Assembly (NCBI GenBank): GCA_007115705.1
Contig: QXEO01000822.1
Span: 684,253-748,252, forward strand
Reading direction: 5' to 3'
Source of the DNA: Dactylis glomerata
Lineage: Eukaryota > Streptophyta > Magnoliopsida > Poales > Poaceae
DNA: 64,000 bases
The position numbers and the translations under genes were made by a program. Shown here piece after piece: positions 44,201-55,291 of this stretch. The number at the start of each line of letters is the position of its first letter. The stretch's first letter is position 1. Under the pieces are notes generated by a model. The model was not told where the DNA came from, searched no databases, and saw only the letters and a list, made by a program, of their open reading frames with translations.

Positions 44201-44916
44201 AGCATGGTCCCACCGGGCAGCGAGCTTGCCGAGCTCGCAGACATGGCGCCGGTCTGGCTGGTGTAAGAGAAAGAAATTAATTGGGGAGGAGGATTGGAGT
44301 GGCTTCTGAGAGGGGAAGAACCAGATCGAAGATAGGGTTTTCAGATGTTTGGATCGGAGGGGAAAACAGGGGAGGAACCAGGTGTGGTGGTGGGTGGAAG
44401 CGAGCACGTTCTCTACGTGCTCCCTGTACGGAGAAGAGGACAGGAGGTTCAGGCTGACTCTGTTTGGATCAGAAAGAGGAAGGGAGGCTGTTTGTTTGTT
44501 TTGATTTCTCCTATTTTTAGAGTTTGAAATAGAAGAAAGAGAAGTTGGTAAGAAACAAAATACTGAGATTTTTGAAGATGTAGACATAACAGATTGGAGG
44601 AAAAAGATAGCAAAAAGAGGAGAGGCAGAAAAGGTTCCAAACTTATTTTTTTTAAGAAAAAACTTGATTTGATTTCAAAACGCTTTTCAAAGTTTCCAAA
44701 TATTGTAGTTATATTTTTAATTCAATATAAGAAAAGAGTTGGAGGGTTTATCATAAAACCATACAAGCAAAATAAAATCGAATTTATTTCAAATAGTTTT
44801 GTGTTTTAAAAAATATATGCAAGATGATAGATGCATGATGATGAAAGACGTCAAGATGACGCGAAAAAGAAAAGAACAAACAATTCTAATATCGTAAATT
44901 TTTCCGGGTCGTTACA
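41237..44916 (-). repeat. 3' LTR of element E
   Basis: TG to CA ends; the first and last 11 bases are nearly inverted (TGTAACGCCCC against GGGTCGTTACA). A minus-strand frame of 259 codons (43808-44587) is open in both LTRs, but it is low-complexity at its start and has no recognised domain. A GC-rich block near 44005-44240 ends with a splice-donor-like CAGG/GTGAGC. Confidence 0.9.
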
Positions 44917-45367
44917 ATCGACACCACTAACAAGGGATCTCGCCCCGAGATCCACGTTAAGGCGGGGGAAGAGGTTGGGTAAACTATCGGATCTTCTTGT
45001 GCTATGTTGCACTTCACGACACCACTAACAAGAGGTTTCTTCTCGACACCACCAATAAGGGATTCTTGCTCACATTGACGATGATGAACTTCCGAAGAAC
45101 GGACCTATTAGGATAAGGCAAGAGATCGTCCACCCACGTAGTAACCTAAACTCGAAGAAGCGGATAAGAGAGAGAACACAAAACTCGCAAAGGTAAGAGC
45201 AGAGAAGCATAGAAGGTAAGGAGAAAAATGAAGAGCTACTTAGATCTATCCAACGCATTTTTAGCAAAATAGTTTTGATACTAGACTCAACAACGTCCGT
45301 TGGCAAGGTTAACCTACAGGCAGACCGGACCCGTGGGTATCGACAAAACCTGGGCTCTGATACCACT
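44917..45367 (-). other. Interior of element E with primer binding site and short repeats
   Basis: TGGTATCAGAGC on the minus strand (45354-45365) fits initiator methionine tRNA. Three imperfect copies of CGACACCACTAACAAGGGA lie at 44919-44937, 45017-45035 and 45044-45062. A hairpin (GGATCTCG, CCC, CGAGATCC; 44935-44953) is next to the 3' LTR. No clear polypurine tract and no coding region are seen. Confidence 0.8.
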
Positions 45368-48300
45368 TGTAATGCCCCAAAACCGGCACCTTGCGGATGA
45401 CAACGCTTCCGCCACAATCCGCACGATGTCGCTTTGGAAACGCACCACCAAGCGACTCGTGCATGTGCAACATGCACGCGATGCGGGTGGAATCAAGGTA
45501 GCAACAGTTACACAAGTTCACGATGGAACCCACAAAAGAATATATAATATCTACTAATTGGAGGCACCGTACGAGTCACCACATTAATCCTAGAGTTTAA
45601 GCAATATCATCCATTGGATTAGTATGTCATTTATGTGTTACCGTCGGATGAAACGTTAAACGCGGCATCACATGAAACGCACCCGCGAGTCGTCATCTAC
45701 TTGGTCTCTTCCTGCTTTCGTTGGAAAAAAAACAGAGAAAAAATTTAGGTGTGGAGATCATCCTTAGACATCGGATCTTCTGGTAGGCTTCACCTATTCC
45801 TCCTCGGTAGCAAGCGTATGTGTCTATGCAATCTCCGCCGACCGGCCGGCCGACCAGCCGACAACGCAGGCGGCAGGATGTAACATGCATGGCCGATGCC
45901 TACGAAGCCATATCGATGCAGTCTAGCAGATACATATTAGGCGTCTGAGCGGAATTGCGGAAGAGATCAACGTGATCTGCAATTATGCCCTGCGATTTGC
46001 CAAACATGCGACTTTGCTGTACACGATTTGCCAAACATGGACTTTGCTGTACCGACTTGGATCTGCAATTTTGCCCTGTGTTCTAATCCGTGTGGCTATA
46101 CCAAAAGAAAAGTATGTATAATCTATCTTTTCTCCACTTAGTTTTATAATCCTTTTCCTTCATTGATCTAGATCCTCCTTATATATTTTATCGCTGGGCC
46201 ATGCAGCTTAGCTAGGTCTTCGATTAATTTAGTAATTAAGTTTCTTAAGTTTGAATTCTAGCAGATACTGCCAGGTTGTGCAACATAGGTGTTCGATTAA
46301 TTTAGAAATTAAGTTTCCTTAGTTTGAATTTTAGCTGAAAGCAATTTCACAAGAATATTTAACTATGTTGGTTCTCAATCAAGTAAACTTGAATATGATC
46401 TAATTACGGGATGTACAAATATGAATTTTCTTCGCCAAATAAAAAAGGGATATATTCTTTCATAAAAAAGACACGGTGCAATATAGGTTTTTTCTTTCAT
46501 TTTTGTACTCTGTTTATTTGTTATTAGTATTCCACTGGCCACCTATAATATAGCTATACACAAGGGTATGTTCTACAAGACATGTTTAATCATCCAAATA
46601 TTCTGATATAGTACCTTACGATGGCTGTGCATGCGGATCAGTCAGTGTTCACGCTAATGATACTTTCTTACAGCAAATGAACTTCTATTGTCACTAAATG
46701 CATAGTAAAATAGACCTGCAAATATACTTTGTTTTTATAGATGTGAGCTTATAATTTCACTGCTTAAGTCAGTGTCAGTTTTTTTCCTTTGATCATGATT
46801 TCTCTTACTTATTTATATGGTGTGAGGCACAACGGTTATATATGAAAGATAACTTTTACAGATTTATATGATGAGTGTGGCAGTTGGTTACCTTTAAGGT
46901 GATTACCCAAATGTTTAGACAAACTGATTGTACACTGGTCCTCTAAGGTTATTTTATGGAAGTATGTTATATGTGGTCAACATATTTTGAATCTACGACA
47001 ATGTGATCTATCAGTAGACTTGGCACCGCACAGAAAGATTTCCTATACATTTATCTATAAATACTAAATAGTGTATAGGCAAGAAGTTGTCAACAATGAG
47101 TTTACCATGTTGAATATTGTATATTTGAAGCACCACTTACTGATGCGCCAAATGATGATGCAACTTTTAATGTGGTTCTGCAGGTGTTATGACTTTATAA
47201 GTTCTATTCTAATAGACATAATTTTGTTGTACATGTCCCTTCGACTATAGAGCTCACATGACTATCGAAATTTCATGCCTTTTAAAACTCTTACACCTCT
47301 TCTTGATAAGAGATTAAGATTGATAAGCGAATCCCGGGACAACGGCACAATCTACTCATGATCGCCTAATTGAGTATGTACTATACTTCTTAACTGCTTT
47401 ATATGATATTTACACATACTTCCAAGTTGTACTTCTTTGTTCAAGAGGTTATTGACATATTCATCGGTGGTACCAGGTCCTCTAGCGAGATGTTTTTTCA
47501 AAAAATACCCACTTAATTCTTTATTCGGCGTTGTTAATGGAATTAAATAACTAATGTTTAACTTCTCTAAAAAATCAAATAAACTTTGCCAGAGCCTCCA
47601 CCTGATCAAGCATATTAGAATCAAACTTAATATGTCCATCTGATAACCATTATTTATATTTGTAGGCACGTCTATTAAACTCGCAGAAGGCATAGAACCA
47701 AAGATCAAGCATTGAAGTAAGTAAGCAACAAAAGTATTTATGTAAGTACAATGAAAATTTTAATATCAGGTTTCTATTGTGTGTCATATCTTTTAATTTA
47801 TAATAATGTTTTCTATGGTGAGTACCATGAATCATAGTTACTATATCATGCTTAAATATAGCTAGCCCGTGCAGTTGCACGGGTTGATGACTAGTATAAT
47901 ATAACCGCAAAGACTCCACGAGTCAAGAATCCAAATACATAAAAAGATCCAAACCATACATAAAGCAAATAGCATCCGAGTACGGACAAGAATACAAATG
48001 GGCCTAAGAGGCCTGAAGATAAACGATGGCGTCCATAACCCTGCCCAGGCCAAGCCGGAAGGGTAACCTTGCTAACGTCGTCGCTCCCATACCTGTCAAA
48101 ATCATCGGGCCAAAGGTTGCCGAACAAGGAGGGAGAAAGAGAAAAAGGAAAAAAAACGAGTGTGAGTACCGAGGCACGTACTCGCGAGACTGGAATTCAG
48201 CTGTGCTCGCCCATAGGCTATATGGTGGACTTAGCGGCAACAAAAGGAGTGTACTACAGAGACACACTTTAACTTTCGTCTAAACAGAATAAGATAAGAG

Positions 48301-51300
48301 AGCGCATAAAAGTAACCAACTAGAAACTAACACCAAACATAACCCAGCCGATGAATCACCTCCTCGTGACCCAACGAAGAAGCAAGTATCAAAGGCACTC
48401 ACACGGTTACCAAGTTTTATTGCAGGTTTATTGTTGTAGTTGTGCTAGCTTACTACACAAGTTTATTTAGTATTGAAATAGCAGGTGCAAGTTGTTCTAT
48501 GATCAAGTAGTACAGCTCCAAGTCGTCCATAACCGCGGACACGGCTTTTCGAAAAGATTTAACCCTGCAGGGGTGCCCAAATGTACCCAAACGCTCGAAC
48601 AATCCTTCAGGCAAGTCTCGCACCCTTAATAAAAACAGGTGCGCCATTAGGATAGTCACGACTCGCACTCTCCTTCACTACAAACAAGCCCAGGAAGCCA
48701 CCTAACTAAGTTTAACCCGAATCGAGAGTCCGGTCGAATCTCCGAGACAGACCTAGCTGTTGTGGAGACGGCTTCCGAGGCCCGGCTCCACCCACGGGAG
48801 ACGACCCTCTTCGGTATGCGATAAATGCTCGTGCCGCATAACCTATGCGTGCATGCAGAGGCAAAACAAGGGGTTACAAGGCACCCACGGCTTCCCCCAA
48901 AGTAAATCGGACCATAAGATACAAGAGCTGCATGCACGCAAGAACCAAATGGAAAACCTCAAACTAGTTGTGGCCACTGGACAAGTGTGTAGATTCCGGC
49001 AGTGATCGAGGGGAGGCCCGTAAACGTACCCACGTTTGGTTAGAGCGCTCAGTCTCAGAACAGTTCATGCGATCTCGGGGTCCTAGGGGACACAAGTGAG
49101 CCGTCGTAAAACTGGCAAAATGACTCACCGATGCCTCTACTTAATTCAATTTTAATCATTAACATTAAAGTAAGCCATGAGTATCTCCAACAACATATAT
49201 CCATAAAGTAGAGCATGTGATAACTTTCCCAACCCAATAAGATAAAACAACTCCAACAACCTGAAGATGCCTATGACTCGCAAGGCCAACTCGAACAACA
49301 AGCACACAGTTAATAGGATGTATGGAAGGTTCTATGGCTTTGCTTTGGATAAACAGGTGGATAGGACACGTGACTCGAACAAAGCATCGCAACACAAGGC
49401 TAGAATATAGAGCTAGCGAGAGCAAAAGTATTAAATGGGTAGAGAGAAAAGGGCTCGCCTGAAAAGATGGTCGAAGAACACCCGAAGAACTTGTCGTTGC
49501 TCACATCACCACGAAGTTTCCTATCCGAGAAGAAGCAAATCGCTACAACAAACAATGGATGCAACTTACTACTACGGCAAAAGAATCAGCATGATCATAT
49601 GAAGCATGTATGCATGACATGGCAATTATGATGCAATGCAACTATCCAAATTAAGCGGAATCGGAATTCCGACACACACATATATGGTTCAAGTTGTGTT
49701 ACTAAACGATATTTTAATTGTTGATTAGCATGGCAAAACAAGTCATGGGTGAGCTACGGCAAAATTAAATGAAGCGGGGATACCATAGTTGGCGATTCAC
49801 AAATACTTCATATGTTATGTATTAAGTGATATGCAAACTACCACGTCACTATATGATGCATGATGCAAACAAGCTTATGGATGACATATTAATACCCTAC
49901 ACATTTTTCATACCAAAATAGATAACTCATTTGATTACAACAAGTTATAAAAGGGGCAGGTTTTAATTGGATTTTAGAAATAACAGAGAAGTAGCTAGCT
50001 CATTTTGACTGAAGCCGAACTGAAATCTGGCAGAAGCTGAACTGAACTGAAACTGTCGACTGCAATTGACGTCGACTGCGTCCGCCGTTCTACAAGTATG
50101 CAAAAGGAAGAGCAGCAGGATTGGCTTTGGTTTTGGAATAGAATACCGTGCAAGATACTTTGAATAAACAGGAGTAATTAGCTAGCCAAAACAGCAAGCA
50201 CGCAGCTCGATCAATTGGTACCGTGCAAGTGCAAACTAGCTGGCTTGAGCAAGCAGGCTAGCAGGTGGATGGTTAGCAGTGCCGAGCTAGCTAACTGGAT
50301 TCAGAGTGAAGTGTGTGCGTGAAGGTGTGCAAGCGGAGGACCAGCAGGTTCTCCACCCGGTGCAGTGCGCGCCCAGAACAGGAGAGGACGCGTGCCACGG
50401 TGAAACACGAGTGCGCGAGCACGGAAGCGAGTCTACCGAGACGGGAAAAAGAATAGGGGATACACGCTGGATCAAAGGCGTTGCTCACCCTGGGTCTCGT
50501 GGCGAGCAGGAAGGGGTCAAGGACGATCATGACGCCGGAGAGGAAGAAGACGGCGCGCGGTGACGACGGTAATGGCACGGCAAGACGGCGAGCTCGTTCC
50601 TGCGGCTCCGGTTGCTGGCTTTGTGCCGAAGTCGATGGGGAAGATCTCCGCGCTTCTCCTAGCGCGACGGTCTTGGCGATGGCAGCATGGTCCCACCGGG
50701 CAGCGAGCTTGCCGAGCTTGCAGACATGGCGCCGGTCTGGCTGGTGTAAGAGAAAGAAATTAATTGGGGAGGAGGATTGGAGTGGCTTCTGAGAGGGGAA
50801 GAACCAGATCGAAGATAGGGTTTTCAGATGTTTGGATCGGAGGGGAAAACAGGGGAGGAACCAGGTGTGGTGGTGGGTGGAAGCGAGCACGTTCTCTATG
50901 TGCTCCCTGTACGAAGAAGAGGACAGGAGGTTCAGGCTGACTCTGTTTGGATCAGAAAGAGGAAGGGAGGCTGTTTGTTTGTTTTGATTTCTCCTATTTT
51001 TAGAGTTTGAAATAGAAGAAAGAGAAGTTGGTAAGAAACAAAATACTGAGATTTTTGAAGATGTAGACATAACAGATTGGAGGAAAAAGATAGCAAAAAG
51101 AGGAGAGGCAGAAAAGGTTCCAAACTTATTTTTTTTAAGAAAAAACTTGATTTGATTTCAAAACGCTTTTCAAAGTTTCCAAATATTGTAGTTATATTTT
51201 TAATTCAATATAAGAAAAGAGTTGGAGGGTTTATCATAAAACCATACAAGCAAAATAAAATCGAATTTATTTCAAATAGTTTTGTGTTTTAAAAAAAATA

Positions 51301-51399
51301 TGCAAGATGATAGATGCATGATGATGAAAGATGTCAAGATGACGCGAAAAAGAAAAGAACAAACAATTCTAATATCGGAAATTTTTCCGGGTCGTTACA
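45368..51399 (-). repeat. 5' LTR of element E, interrupted by Helitron H2
   Basis: Matches 41237-44916 base for base apart from scattered substitutions and the H2 insertion at 45542/45895. Without H2 it is 3680 bp, identical in length to its partner, so few indels have accumulated since insertion. Confidence 0.9.
45543..47894 (+). mobile_element. Helitron H2 (non-autonomous)
   Basis: Starts TATAATATCTACTAATTGG (TA instead of TC at the tip compared with H1) and ends GATGACTAG. A hairpin (CCCGTGCA, GT, TGCACGGG; 47866-47883) lies 11 bases before the end. Inserted between A and T of the E LTR; the other LTR gives the empty site. Same family as H1, opposite orientation. 2352 bp, no recognised coding region. 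Confidence 0.88.
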
Positions 51400-51819
51400 G
51401 ACACCACTAGTGAACGTTGGACCCCGGTCCTATTTCCATCATATTGCTATCACCTGTTTACCTTACTCGCACTGTTTACTTTACTCGCATACTTCTAATG
51501 TTTTCCACTCGATACGCTCATAACCTTTGTTTCAAGCAAACCGGTGAGATTGACAACCTCATCGCAAGTTGGGAACAAAGTACTTGGTTGTGTTGTGTGC
51601 AGGTTCCACGTTGCAGCTAGCAAGCAAAGCTTGGACAAGGCGCCATATATAAATTGTCCGAAGCTGTCGCAAACTAGCAAGCATCACCTTTAGTCGTTAT
51701 TGCCCGCTCTTCTCCTGATCGATAAAACCTTGGTTTCTTAACTGAGGGAAAACTAGCTGCTATACTCATCACACCTTCCTCTTGGGGTTCCCAACGGGCT
51801 GGTCATTCACCACGCATCA

Positions 51820-51861
51820 CCCTCCGGCCCCAGTTCCTCTGGGAGCTCCAGTCGATGACAT
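51820..51861 (-). pseudogene. Antisense accessory ORF of element B, first 14 codons
   Basis: The ATG at 51861 opens MSSTGAPRGTGAGG. After removal of D and one CCCTC copy the frame continues unbroken at 37674 into GGSSGRKRGRPLGS. That the frame survives the join supports both the ORF and the D boundaries. The N-terminus resembles that of A (MADTSGS...GAP), with Gly/Ala/Pro before the AT-hook. Confidence 0.65.
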
Positions 51862-51970
51862 GGCGGAGGCGAGAGCGAGCTAGAGGGGGGAAAGAACTGC
51901 TCGGCAGGGAAGACGAAGGCGCGATGGAGTGGGAGAAACCCCTCGAGAGCTCCGAGGCTTTAAATGGGGT
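51862..51970 (-). promoter_or_regulatory. Promoter-like region of the antisense ORF in element B
   Basis: On the minus strand ATTTAAAG (about 51958-51965) lies about 100 bp before the ATG at 51861. A pyrimidine-rich leader (CTTCGTCTTCC, TTCTTTCCCCCCTC) follows. The spacing is close to that of the TATA box and ATG of the counterpart in A. Weak TATA-like box; function is inferred. Confidence 0.4.
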
Positions 51971-52410
51971 GAGGTGTGAAAAATCGAGCCGGTTTAATGC
52001 GCGGAGGTGGACCCTCCAAACGCATGGTGCTTCGATGGGACATGTCACTGACACAAGCCGCGCGACGCCGCGCCACATGACATTTCAAGAAATCATTATG
52101 GTGACCGTAAAGTCCAAACGATGGGACGTTACGCTATGGTGTTCAGGCCAGTCGCAGTGTGGGTCCAGATTTCGAAGTGGTTCAAGTTCCGAGGAGCCAG
52201 ACGCCGGCTAGCGGCTGTGGAACAGCCCAGAGCCGGTTCGGTCTTGGAGCCGGTACGTCCCAAGACGGCTGGCAGATTGCTCCCCGGCTTGACCTCGAGA
52301 GCGACAACCTCCGAGCTGGGCAAAAGATCCTGGGACTTCGACGGAAGCATGTCGACTTTGGCGAGGAATAGAACCCACCGAAGCCCCATGCTAACCCATG
52401 AGACTTTGCC

Positions 52411-52425
52411 AGTTTTGGGGGCTAC
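52411..52425 (+). promoter_or_regulatory. Polypurine tract of element B
   Basis: AGTTTTGGGGGCTAC directly before the 3' LTR start (TGTCATGGAGATG). This is the plus-strand primer position, and GGGGGCTAC is typical for Tat elements. Confidence 0.8.
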
Positions 52426-52707
52426 TGTCATGGAGATGACTATCTGGGTATGCCAAGGGCAGAGCCATCTGCCGGCTGACATCCCAGGAATCACCACGGC
52501 GTTGGGCCAAAGAGGCCGGCTTCAACCGAAGAGCTGGTTGCGCCAGCAGCCGGCTGGCGACTTCACCGTGGGAAGCCCGAGCCGGCAAAGACGACCAAAA
52601 TCCTCCAACGGATGCTTTACCAAAAGCAGCGTGGCCCCGATAAGATCGACAGAAGCAGGAGACAAGCATGACGCCAGCCAGACCCGTCGTCGCACATCGT
52701 TAAGCCG
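52426..52707 (+). repeat. 3' LTR of element B, shortened
   Basis: The first about 250 bp match the 5' LTR. Near 52680 it jumps from a position about 230 bp into the LTR to near its end (GTCGCACATCG, then TTAAGCC), so the middle is deleted. The right end is unclear: the last bases do not match the 5' LTR well, and no duplication of the bases before 20962 is seen. The boundary of 52707 is approximate. Confidence 0.65.
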
Positions 52708-54165
52708 TGATGTCCCTCTCACGTCGGCAGAAAATTGTTTTGAGAGGTGGTTGTTCCTGTCAACGACTGGCAATGGGGTTCTTGCTATCTTCCGTATTAA
52801 ACAAGTTGAGAGTGGTTCCAAGTTCTTGAAAATTTGGCATTTGCATGCTCTTTTATAAAGTTTCGCACTCCTCCCCACTTTTCCTTCCACAAAACATGGC
52901 TAACCGAATCCTTTGGGTGCCTGCCAACAATCACATACCATGGAGGAGTGCCTTTTTTTCTTTTCTTTCTTTTTTAGAGGTTACAATGGTCTGACCAGCT
53001 CTCTTGCAAAATTAGTGACGAGCAGGTGAAGCATGCAAGTCAAGGGGTACTTAATTCAATATTGAAGATAGCAAACCCGACCACTACGTCCTCATGAGCT
53101 AAAAATAGTGTCACAAAATGAGAAGTATTTGAAGGTTTTGAAAGGTAGCACATGAAAATTTACTTGGAAATGGTCTGAAATACCATGCATAGGGATTTAT
53201 AGTGGACTCTTCGGAATAACTTAGTTTTTAGGGATTTGGATGCACGAGTAGAGCTCATACTCAGTGCAGGTGAAGGCTACCAAAAGACTGGGAAGCGACA
53301 ATCGAGAGAGCAGTAACTATCATAATCATGCTTGTGACAAAACAAAATTAATAGAGGCATAAAAATGCTACAAGAGCTCTGAGGCAAAATAAATCATCAA
53401 GGCTTAATTGACTTTTGTTTAGTCATATGCATGCTTGAGCATGTGCCAACTCGATTCAAATGAAACAATCAGAGGAGTATACCACAATGTCGTACCGTTT
53501 TATCAATAGAACAATGCAAGCAAACATCTATATGACATGCTGCAAACCATTAGTAGATTGGAAATAATCATATGAGAGCAGGGACTACTAAGCATCCATT
53601 AAATAACATACACCTTATACGACAAGCTAAGCATGTCCACATGAATGAGTATATGTACAAAAATGAAGACAAATAGAGTTCATACCAGCCTCTCACCACA
53701 TCTCGAATTGTCATAAGTCGTCATTATTGCCATTCACTTGTGTGGCTTGAATAATATGAAGTGATAACCAAGCTCCAATGGAGTCACAGGAGACTGAACT
53801 CTGCAGTAAACTTTACAGAACCGGAAAAGAACAACAAACATTTTTGGGTTTTCAAATTTTAAAAACAAGAACAGAAGGAAACAACAAACAAAGCAAAATC
53901 TTTTTGGATTTTTCGAATACCAAACCGAAACTAGAAGGTAAAGCAAACCAATACTAGAAAAGTAAAGAAGCAAACAAAGAGAAACAACAAATATATTTTT
54001 GGTCTTTTGTGTTTTGGAAAGTAGAAACAAAACAAGAACAACAAAGAAAAAAAAAGGGAAGGAAGCGAAACATGGATATACAAAGTCCCGACAGAATATG
54101 ATGTATAAATGAGTGATATGTTGGTATACCTCACCCCAAGCTTAGACTTTTGGCCTAAGTGGAGA
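52708..54165 (-). other. Non-coding 3' part of element F after its late ORF
   Basis: No supported ORF. On the minus strand AAGCTTGGGGTGAGG (54130-54144), just after the late ORF, resembles the true primer AAGCTTGGGGGGAGT at the LTR. Around 53824-54050 an A-rich, imperfectly repeated block (units with ACAACAAA and TTTTTGG) is present. The junction with B near 52700 is not sharp. Confidence 0.55.
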
Positions 54166-55291
54166 TCAATCCCAACGCGGCCAAGAAGTGGCATCTCCAA
54201 AATATGACGAAGAAGTACCTTCATCCTGATATGAGCTCGAGGATGCCCCGGTATGATGCACGGTGTAATAATCAGAGGGCGCCTCCCCCTCTTGGCTCTC
54301 GGAGCCCTGCTGCCTGTGGCAACCAAGCAACCTAAGCTGCTCGTCCAACTCCTCCTTTGAGCACGACCAAGGAATCCTGCAAATAATGAACAAACTAGGC
54401 TGCGGCAAGGGAACTTCCCTTTCATCTCCATTAGTAAATAACATTCTATAATCCAAACTTCCTGCACAAGAGTTAGCAGTAACAAAGTGATGGACCTTCA
54501 TAGCAGCAAGATCAAGTCTCTATGGGGCTAACAATGTATCATTAGGAGCAACAGAAAGGCCAAGAGCAGTAACAATGCGTGCAACAATAATTCCTCCAAA
54601 TGGGTCCCCTAGCAGCTAAGCGACGAGCAATGAGAGCACCAAGGTTGTACTTCCTACTAACATTAAGCACAGTAGCTAGAAAAGCTAAATGATAGTTAGA
54701 AATATTACTAGTGCTCTCCCTACCAAGAATACTAGTGGCAAGATAGTAAGCAAAGTATCTAATAGCTGGGAGTTGAATGCTCCTTATCTTGCCACGCTGA
54801 GCTGTACAATCATCATCATTTGTCACCCCTCGGTAAAGCTCCAGCAAATCAGCGGGTCAATTCTGAATCTTCTTTGTTGTCCCGAACATAACAATACCTA
54901 GGATACTGCAAAATATTTCCAAAGACATGGTGACAGACTTATCATAGATTTTAAATGCAATAGACGGCCTGAAGGCTGAGTTAGTAAAAGAAAAGCTCTC
55001 AACAAAAGTCTTCGTGAGCAAAGCATATTGGTCACTTTCATCAAGCATGTACGTAGTCAAACCAACCTTGTTAACAAGAAGTAAGATATCATCAAGGATC
55101 CCCGCATCTCTTAAAAAGTTAGAACAAGGGAATGTGGATGGATGTGCATCTCCATCATCCCCCTCATCACCAATGTTTGGTGAAATAAGATCTTCATTGT
55201 AGGATGGCCTAAATTGAGCAGTTGATCTTGAAGGCCTTGCTACCATTGGTGCTTCTCTCTCGAAGACCTCTCCATAAGTGTGATTATGCAT
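54166..55291 (-). pseudogene. Element F late ORF, Athila-type ORF of unknown function
   Basis: The ATG at 55291 (MHNHTYGEVFEREAPM) opens a frame with NFLRDAGILDDILLLVNKVG and ILGIVMFGTT. A TGA at 54857-54859 interrupts it. It continues in frame with PADLLELYRGVTN, RYFAYYLATSILGRES and NLGALIARRLAARGP, then a frameshift near 54610 leads to KVHHFVTANS and a Ser-rich, acidic tail ending at 54166. This is the pattern of the long-known ORF after pol in Athila-type elements. Neither a signal peptide nor a membrane span is visible. Its position after gag-protease, without pol, is unusual. Confidence 0.7.

Larger units (their letters stand above)
41237..51399 (-). mobile_element. Element E: non-autonomous LTR element with 3.68-kb LTRs and a 451-bp interior
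   Basis: Two direct repeats (41237-44916, and 45368-51399 minus H2), both exactly 3680 bp without H2. They begin TGTAACG/TGTAATGCCCC and end GGGTCGTTACA on the plus strand, flanked by GACAC (41232-41236 and 51400-51404). A primer site on the minus strand (TGGTATCAGAGC, 45354-45365), two bases from the right-hand LTR, sets the orientation as minus. The interior (44917-45367) has no coding region. The LTRs are highly similar. It resembles large retrotransposon derivatives but has an unusually small interior. Confidence 0.9.
37680..51819 (+). mobile_element. Element D: solo LTR of the C family, carrying H1 and E
   Basis: Starts TGATACGTCTCCAACGTATC and ends CACCACGCATCA, flanked by CCCTC at 37675-37679 and 51820-51824. 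Without guests it is 1637 bp (37680-38836, 41172-41236, 51405-51819), the length of a C-family LTR (1651 and 1675 bp), with no interior. This is the product of LTR-LTR recombination. It splits the antisense ORF of B. Guests: Helitron H1 between A and T at 38836/41172, and E with a GACAC duplication. Confidence 0.93.
20962..52707 (+). mobile_element. Element B: second Tat-type Gypsy retrotransposon, nested in F
   Basis: Order on the plus strand: 5' LTR (20962-21718), primer site, truncated gag, protease, RT, RNase H, second RNase H, integrase (to 27107), a non-coding part interrupted by C, an antisense AT-hook/B3-like ORF interrupted by D, polypurine tract (52411-52425), and a shortened 3' LTR from 52426. 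B without guests is about 9.1 kb. RT and integrase keep their catalytic residues, but nonsense codons separate the domains. The capsid part of gag is missing. It is related to A in architecture but is a different family: LTR length and sequence differ. Confidence 0.9.

Noticed and set aside
43808..44587. 259-codon frame in the E LTR, repeated at 50291-51070
   Set aside because: The two copies are LTR copies of each other and nearly identical, so being open twice is not independent evidence. No domain recognised.
45354..45365. tRNA gene fragment
   Set aside because: Only the 12 bases complementary to the tRNA 3' end are present, at the LTR edge: a primer binding site.
45543..47894. H2 as a TIR transposon with a 7-bp duplication (TATAATA) and TACTA/TAGTA ends
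   Set aside because: H1 shows the same family without any duplication. The apparent 7 bp align with the first bases of H1, so they are part of the element; hairpin and CTAG end fit Helitrons.
41237..51399. Segmental duplication of about 3.7 kb
   Set aside because: TG/CA ends, a primer site between the copies and the GACAC duplication show that they are LTRs of one element.
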